Below are positions 59,159 to 64,000 of a DNA stretch of 64,000 bases, piece by piece; the first letter of the stretch is position 1; each line of letters opens with the position of its first letter. The position numbers and the translations under genes were made by a program. Below the pieces are notes generated by a model, which was given only the letters and a program-made list of their open reading frames with translations, was not told the origin of the DNA and did no database searches. The stretch is from Thermosynechococcus sp. (GTDB lineage Bacteria; Cyanobacteriota; Cyanobacteriia; Thermosynechococcales; Thermosynechococcaceae). The DNA lies in NCBI RefSeq assembly GCF_025999095.1, contig NZ_AP024678.1, forward strand, positions 1,705,527-1,769,526, in the 5' to 3' direction.

Positions 59159-60973
59159 ATGACAGCAGCAACACGCTCCACGGATTGGCAACTTTTACAA
59201 CGACTGATTCCTTACCTTACGCCCTATCGCTGGGGACTGCTGGGAAGTGGCTTGCTTTTGATTCCCTTGGCGGCAGCAGCAGCATTACAACCGATCATCA
59301 TTGGTCAGGCGATCGCCCTCCTTAAGGGGGAAGAGAGTACCTACGGCTTTTTGAAAACCTTAACCCTGACCCAAGGGATTGATCTACTGAGCATGGCGCT
59401 GTTGGTGACCGTGGTGCTGCGCTTTGGGGTGCAGGCAGCTCAGGGGTACTGGATTCAAAAAATTGGCCAACAGATTACCGCCGATATTCGCTATGACTTA
59501 TTTGACCACGTGCTGCGGCTATCCTCCCGCTTCTTTGACCGCACTCCCGTCGGTAAGCTCATTACTCGCTTGACCAGTGATGTGGAGGCCTTGGGGGATG
59601 TGTTTGCCACTGGCGCGGTGGGGGTTCTCAGTGATGTCTTCTCGATGCTGGTGGTCATCCTGACAATGTTTTTCATTGACCGCCTGCTGGCAACGCTGCT
59701 GCTGGCCTTGGTTTTGCCGATCGCTGCCCTGATTATCTATTTTCAACACTGCTATCGCGTTGCCAACTACAAGTCCCGCGAGGAGCTGTCGCTACTAAAT
59801 GCCGATCTTCAGGAAAACATCGTTGGTATTACGGTGGTGCAATTGTTTCGCCGTGAGGCTTTTAATAGTCAACTGTTTCGGCGGCGCAATCAACGCTACA
59901 TCAAAGAGGTGGATCGGACAATTTTCTATGATTCAGCGGTATCGGCGACCTTAGAGTGGATTGCCTTTGTGGCGATCGCGGGGGTTCTCTGGCTCGGCGG
60001 TGCCTTGGTGCAGCAGCGCACGATTGACTTTGGCACCTTAGCCACGTTTATTCTGTTTTCGCAGCGCGTCTTTGATCCATTGCGGCAGTTGGCGGAGAAA
60101 TTTACCATCGTACAAGCGGGCTTAACCGCCATTGAGCGCATCCATGATCTGCTTTCAGAACCCATTGAAATTCAGGATCCCGAGCGCACCTTTTTGCGTT
60201 TGCCCCAGACAGAAAATACAGCTGCTGCCGTTGAGTTTCGTGATGTCTGGCTGGCCTACAAAGACGAGGACTATGTCCTCAAGCAGCTTTCCTTTCAAAT
60301 TCATGCTGGCGAGAAAGTGGCCATTGTTGGCCCCACGGGTGCGGGCAAAAGTTCGATTATTCGCTTGCTCTGTCGTCTCTACGATCCAACCCGTGGTGAA
60401 GTCCTCATTGGTGGTCGCAATGTGCGCGACTTTAGCCAAGCAGAACTGCGGCAGCACATTGGCGTGATTTTGCAGGAGAGCTTTCTCTTTTCTGGCGATG
60501 TCAAAAGCAACATTGCCCTTGGCGACAACTACACCCTTGCCGAAATTCAGCGGGTGGCCGCAGAAATGAACATTGCTGAGTTCATTGCGCAGTTGCCCCA
60601 AGGCTATGACACGCCCCTGCGGCAGCGGGGCACCAATCTCTCGGCGGGGCAGCGACAACTTTTGGCCTTTGCGCGGGTCGCCCTTCGCAATCCAGACATT
60701 CTTGTCCTTGATGAGGCCACAGCCAATTTGGATGTCGGCACCGAGGCAATGATTCAGGAGGCCTTGAACCGTCTGTTGGTGAATCGAACCGCAATTATTA
60801 TTGCCCACCGCCTCGCCACAATCCGCCATGTGGATCGCATTTTTGTACTCAAGCGGGGACAACTGGTGGAGCAGGGCACCCACAGTGAACTGTTGGCTCG
60901 CAATGGCGTGTACGCCCATCTCTACCGGTTGCAGGCCCTCACCGAAGAGATAGCCCCTAAACAGGAGGCCTAG
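59159..60973 (+). CDS. ABC exporter half-transporter
   Basis: A 604-residue fusion: six-helix membrane domain (about 25-325) and ATPase with Walker A GPTGAGKSS (about 392-400), signature LSAGQRQLLAFARV (Ala in place of the usual second Gly, common in MdlB/YheH-type pumps), Walker B LVLDEATANLD and switch His AHRLATI. Substrate unknown. Its end overlaps the convergent MFS gene by 17 bases. Confidence 0.9.
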   Translation: MTAATRSTDWQLLQRLIPYLTPYRWGLLGSGLLLIPLAAAAALQPIIIGQAIALLKGEESTYGFLKTLTLTQGIDLLSMALLVTVVLRFGVQAAQGYWIQKIGQQITADIRYDLFDHVLRLSSRFFDRTPVGKLITRLTSDVEALGDVFATGAVGVLSDVFSMLVVILTMFFIDRLLATLLLALVLPIAALIIYFQHCYRVANYKSREELSLLNADLQENIVGITVVQLFRREAFNSQLFRRRNQRYIKEVDRTIFYDSAVSATLEWIAFVAIAGVLWLGGALVQQRTIDFGTLATFILFSQRVFDPLRQLAEKFTIVQAGLTAIERIHDLLSEPIEIQDPERTFLRLPQTENTAAAVEFRDVWLAYKDEDYVLKQLSFQIHAGEKVAIVGPTGAGKSSIIRLLCRLYDPTRGEVLIGGRNVRDFSQAELRQHIGVILQESFLFSGDVKSNIALGDNYTLAEIQRVAAEMNIAEFIAQLPQGYDTPLRQRGTNLSAGQRQLLAFARVALRNPDILVLDEATANLDVGTEAMIQEALNRLLVNRTAIIIAHRLATIRHVDRIFVLKRGQLVEQGTHSELLARNGVYAHLYRLQALTEEIAPKQEA

Positions 60974-62120
60974 ACCCTTGCCTCACCCACAATAACAGCG
61001 CCAGCCCTAACAGTTGCAGCACCAGCGACACCAAGACCAACAGCCCCAAGGAGCGCTCGTAGAGCAGCCCCATCAGCAAACTTCCTAGAAACCACGCTAA
61101 GCCATAGCCCATGCTGACGAGGCCATAGGCCGACCCCCGTCGTTCCGGGGGGACAAGGTTGGCCACGATCGCCCGCATAATAGATTCTTGAGCACCCATC
61201 CCAATGCCCCACAGGACCATGCCCCAGATCACCGCAGAACTGAGGAAAACCAAGGGAGCAAAGCCCACTGACAGTGCCACAGCCAGGATCAAGGCCAGGA
61301 TGCCCATCCGATCCAGCAAGTGCCCAAAAAGCAGGGCCGCCACTGCATCAACCCCCATGGCCAGAGCATAGAGCAGCGGAATTTGACTGGTTGGCAGACT
61401 GTTTCCCTGCTGTAGGTGAAAGGCAATTAAGGGGAAATCCACATAACCCCCACCCAGAACGGCCACGGCCAATAGATAAATCCAAAATAGCGTTGGTAGT
61501 CTTTTGGTATCGAGGTCTTGAATCACTGTTTCAAAATTCCGTGGCTCTGGGTACTGCCGCTGCGTTGCCAGCAAAACGACCAAACCAATCAGGGCGGGGA
61601 TGGCAAGGATGGCAAAACTCCATTGATAGTGCTGGGTGAGGGCAAAGACCCCAGCCACCATCAGCGGTCCAACCACGGCACCAATTTGATCCATCGCTTC
61701 ATGGAGACCAAAGCCAAAGCCACGACCCACTTGGCTAGTCCCATAGGAGAGCAAAACATCGCGGGGGGGTGTCCGAATTGCTTTGCCAGTGCGCTCAGCA
61801 ATCATGAATCCCCCTAGGACTTCCCAGCGATTGGCCAAGGCCATGAGGGGCACAGCGATGGTATTGATGGCGTAACCAAGGGTGGTAATGCGCCAATAGG
61901 CACGGGTGCGATCGCTCACATAGCCAATCCCAAGACGCAGACCGTAGCCAATGAATTCCCCCAAGCCAGCCACTAAGCCGACAACGGTACCACTGGCGCC
62001 TAAAACCCCTAAATAGACCCCTGTGAGACTGCGGGCGCCTTCGTAGGTGGCATCGGCACACAGGGAGACGACTCCCAGGAGCACCACAAAACTCAGGGCC
62101 GATTCTCTTTTGCCCAACAT
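60957..62120 (-). CDS. MFS transporter
   Basis: A 387-residue major facilitator with about 12 membrane helices; the RTGKAIRTPPRDVLLS loop and GFGFGLHEAMDQIGAVVGPL are visible in the middle. Related to sugar/drug efflux-type members annotated only as MFS. ATG at 62120 (MLGKRESALS) has AAGGAG upstream; the frame extends further, but into the divergent transporter gene. Confidence 0.87.
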   Translation of the reverse strand: MLGKRESALSFVVLLGVVSLCADATYEGARSLTGVYLGVLGASGTVVGLVAGLGEFIGYGLRLGIGYVSDRTRAYWRITTLGYAINTIAVPLMALANRWEVLGGFMIAERTGKAIRTPPRDVLLSYGTSQVGRGFGFGLHEAMDQIGAVVGPLMVAGVFALTQHYQWSFAILAIPALIGLVVLLATQRQYPEPRNFETVIQDLDTKRLPTLFWIYLLAVAVLGGGYVDFPLIAFHLQQGNSLPTSQIPLLYALAMGVDAVAALLFGHLLDRMGILALILAVALSVGFAPLVFLSSAVIWGMVLWGIGMGAQESIMRAIVANLVPPERRGSAYGLVSMGYGLAWFLGSLLMGLLYERSLGLLVLVSLVLQLLGLALLLWVRQGSRPPV

Positions 62121-62184
62121 GCTCAACTTCTCCTTGCCAGAATGTTCACAGTATAGTGATGAGGAATTGTTAACGGGCATCGCG

Positions 62185-63168
62185 ATGGCGGATGCACTCA
62201 GCGCAACTAGCCCCTTAGTCATTTGGACAAGTCTGGGGTTCATCTGTGGCCGTTGGTTGCCGGCAGTGATTCCCCAATGGCTGGGACGCGGCCTCTATTG
62301 GGTCGGGGTACCCATGCAAATTTTTGCCTTGGTGCGGCAGACCAACTTCGCCGGACTCATTTGGTTGGCGCCGGTGCTGGCCTTTGTGGCGCTCATTGTC
62401 GGCTATATCCTTGCCCAAGGCCTCTACGATTTGCAGAAGCGCTACTTTCAACCCCAGTGGCTCCAATACACCCCTCCCTTCCTAACCAGTACAGTTCCCG
62501 AAGGAGAAAGTCGCCGCTTTCAGGGGAGCTATCTCATTGCCAGCATTCTCGGCAACACGGGCTTTGTCGGGTTGGGGGTTGCCATTCCTCTCCTGAGTAC
62601 GACGGCATTGCCCTGGGCGACCTTCTACGCCATTACCCAAAATGCCCTCGGTACCTATGGCTTGGGTTCATTTCTTGGTCAGTACTACGGCAAAGGCAAT
62701 GATCGACCTTGGTGGCAAGCTTTGGCAGTGATTCCAACAGTGCCGACCCTTTGGGCATCAGTGGCAGGATTTGCTACCCATGATCTTTCGTTTCCCGAAA
62801 CAATCGAAAGGTTGTGTGAGATAGATATTCACTTGGTGATTCCCCTCGCCTTTGTTCTTATAGGAATTCGCCTCAGTCGGCTCCCCGGCTGGCAGAGCTT
62901 TCGTATGGGATTGCTGCCTATGCTTGTCAAGACGTTGTTGTTGCCACTGACGATGATGGCGATCGCCTATGGTTTGGGATTACGGGGGGACACCTTACTA
63001 GCGATCGCCATTATGGCCGGTACGCCCACCGCCTTTGCTGCCTTAATTTTGGCGGAGGAATACGAGCTGAATACCGACTTGCCCCCTGCTGTAATTGCCC
63101 TGAGTACCCTAAGTTTCGTGGCGGTGTTCCCCTTTTGGGTTTTCCTCTGCCGTCAAGTTTTAACATAG
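62185..63168 (+). CDS. AEC-family transporter
   Basis: Auxin-efflux-carrier-type membrane protein, about 327 residues, with ten hydrophobic segments; the FLGQYYGKGN and IMAGTPTAFAALILAEEY segments match the family. Bacterial members carry malate or other organic acids; the substrate is unknown. A TATAGT at 62152-62157 may be its -10 box. Divergent from the MFS gene. Confidence 0.82.
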   Translation: MADALSATSPLVIWTSLGFICGRWLPAVIPQWLGRGLYWVGVPMQIFALVRQTNFAGLIWLAPVLAFVALIVGYILAQGLYDLQKRYFQPQWLQYTPPFLTSTVPEGESRRFQGSYLIASILGNTGFVGLGVAIPLLSTTALPWATFYAITQNALGTYGLGSFLGQYYGKGNDRPWWQALAVIPTVPTLWASVAGFATHDLSFPETIERLCEIDIHLVIPLAFVLIGIRLSRLPGWQSFRMGLLPMLVKTLLLPLTMMAIAYGLGLRGDTLLAIAIMAGTPTAFAALILAEEYELNTDLPPAVIALSTLSFVAVFPFWVFLCRQVLT

Positions 63169-63190
63169 GGCTAACGAGCCTATGGTTTTT
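63166..63190 (+). terminator. Rho-independent terminator after the AEC gene
   Basis: TAGGGCT pairs with AGCCTA (one bulged G) around loop AACG, then TGG and five T. The stem uses the stop codon itself. Confidence 0.6.
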
Positions 63191-63250
63191 CTAGAACAGT
63201 GGCACACTAGAAATACCTGATCCATTCCTAGCCCTCTAACGAGTCTCCCT

Positions 63251-64000
63251 ATGACGAATCCCCAAGGTCCTCCTCCACCGCCCCGTGTTCCCAATTCACC
63301 CCCGATGCCCCCCCGTCCACCAATGGGGGCAGCTGTTCCGCCGATGCCCCCCCAACCGGGAATGGCGCCCCCCCGTCCTGTGCCCCCCCCGCCTCCCCAA
63401 GGGATGCCTCCCCGTCCCATGCCCCCCCAACCGGGAGTGCCGCCGCGACCCATGCCGCCACCGCCGCCCCAGGCAGCACCAACCCAGCCAATGCCGGCAG
63501 CGGTAGCCCGCATTTCTGGCCCCACGATGGAGCAACTGGTGCGGGAGGCCTTTGAGCACGGCTACTCCGATATTCATGTGGGAGTTGGCGAAGCGCCACG
63601 CTTTCGCGATCGCGGAAAACTGGAAATTACTAATTACCCTGTAACTGACGAAGAAACTTTTAACTACTGGCTCAATGAACTGCTGACCCCCCAACAAATT
63701 GAGCAGTTTCGCACCCACCTGGAATACGATGGCGCCTACCAGTATGAAGGACTGTGTCGGGTACGGATCAACATCTTTGTCGCCCTCAAAGGACCCGCCA
63801 TGGTGCTGCGGTTGATTCCGGTGAAGATTCTGACGCTGGAGCAGTTGAATTTACCGCCTGTGTTCAAGGACTTGTGCCACTACCACAAGGGTCTGATTCT
63901 GGTGACGGGGCCAACGGGTTCCGGGAAGTCCACAACCCTTGCGGCCATGGTGGACTACATTAACACCGAAATGCAAAAGCACATTATCTCGATTGAGGAT
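63251..64000 (+). CDS. pilT: PilT-family type IV pilus retraction ATPase (3' end outside window)
   Basis: Motor ATPase of type IV pili for retraction and phototactic twitching. The first 80 residues are a proline-rich disordered extension with repeats of the PPRPMPPQPG type. The PilT core then starts (TMEQLVREAFEHGYSDIH), with YEGLCRVRINIF and Walker A TGPTGSGKST near residue 223. The reading frame is continuous to base 64000 (250 codons); the rest lies beyond the window. Pro-rich PilT homologues of the PilT2 type occur in cyanobacteria; which paralogue this is remains open. Confidence 0.9.
   Translation, partial: MTNPQGPPPPPRVPNSPPMPPRPPMGAAVPPMPPQPGMAPPRPVPPPPPQGMPPRPMPPQPGVPPRPMPPPPPQAAPTQPMPAAVARISGPTMEQLVREAFEHGYSDIHVGVGEAPRFRDRGKLEITNYPVTDEETFNYWLNELLTPQQIEQFRTHLEYDGAYQYEGLCRVRINIFVALKGPAMVLRLIPVKILTLEQLNLPPVFKDLCHYHKGLILVTGPTGSGKSTTLAAMVDYINTEMQKHIISIED

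Noticed and set aside
60155-60919. Open frame of 254 codons on the minus strand
   Set aside because: Antisense to the conserved ATPase domain of the ABC exporter.

Overview
The window is chromosomal DNA from a thermophilic unicellular cyanobacterium of the Thermosynechococcus type. Evidence for a cyanobacterium: light-dependent protochlorophyllide reductase, a sucrose-phosphate synthase, SLH-domain iron-type porins, PII with a seryl phosphorylation site, a phototaxis pix cluster, and HIP1 palindromes (GCGATCGC) scattered roughly once per kilobase. Evidence for Thermosynechococcus: a DpsA with a three-histidine ferroxidase centre, a single-GAF PixJ with both DPCF and ECH cysteines close to the positions known for TePixJ, and a POR whose Y193, K197 and C226 fall at the published numbers.

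Layout. 1-4.4 kb: end of dpsA, then a minus-strand run of an HTH protein, an NDP-sugar pyrophosphorylase, a permease and lipA. 4.7-7.1 kb: aldo/keto reductase, a small unknown protein and ispD. 7.1-11.4 kb: the classical dnaA / rpmH-rnpA-yidC-khpB neighbourhood, with dnaA divergent and rnpA joined in frame to a PH-domain protein. 11.3-15.7 kb: glutaminase, RNase E with a long structured leader, and the hopanoid gene hpnH. 15.7-20.0 kb: sugar-binding lipoprotein, comM, a HAS-barrel-like protein and rph. 20.1-25.6 kb: glnB behind a consensus NtcA box, aroE, an OmpR regulator, VKOR-thioredoxin, queG, purE. 25.7-37.3 kb: the (p)ppGpp enzyme, a PEP-utilising enzyme, sucrose-phosphate synthase, an ABC ATPase, a protein of six 19-residue repeats, pyrD and glgB. 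37.3-44.7 kb: ABC exporter, gnd, por, second lipA, porin. 44.8-53.2 kb: the pixG-H-I-J-L phototaxis operon with an extra CheW-like gene at its end. 53.2-63.2 kb: a decayed DUF29 pseudogene, HDAC-like amidohydrolase, yidD, cobM, DJ-1/PfpI protein, unknown proteins, ABC exporter, MFS and AEC transporters. The window ends inside a pilT-type gene.

How the genes work together. PixJ (light sensor) signals through PixI (CheW) to the PixL kinase and the PixG/PixH receivers, and the outputs are expected to act on type IV pilus motors such as the PilT ATPase at the window edge. Carbon storage is represented by glgB, sucrose-phosphate synthase and gnd; nitrogen status by glnB; light-dependent chlorophyll synthesis by por; RNA processing by rne, rph and rnpA; membrane biogenesis by yidC, yidD and hpnH.

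No tRNA, rRNA, CRISPR array, intact insertion sequence or prophage was found. The region is ordinary, compact core genome. The most notable observations are the rnpA-PH fusion, the eroded DUF29 gene, the structured rne and comM leaders, the tandem-repeat protein and short tandem repeats in several intergenic gaps. I do not see a convincing wholly new multi-gene system.
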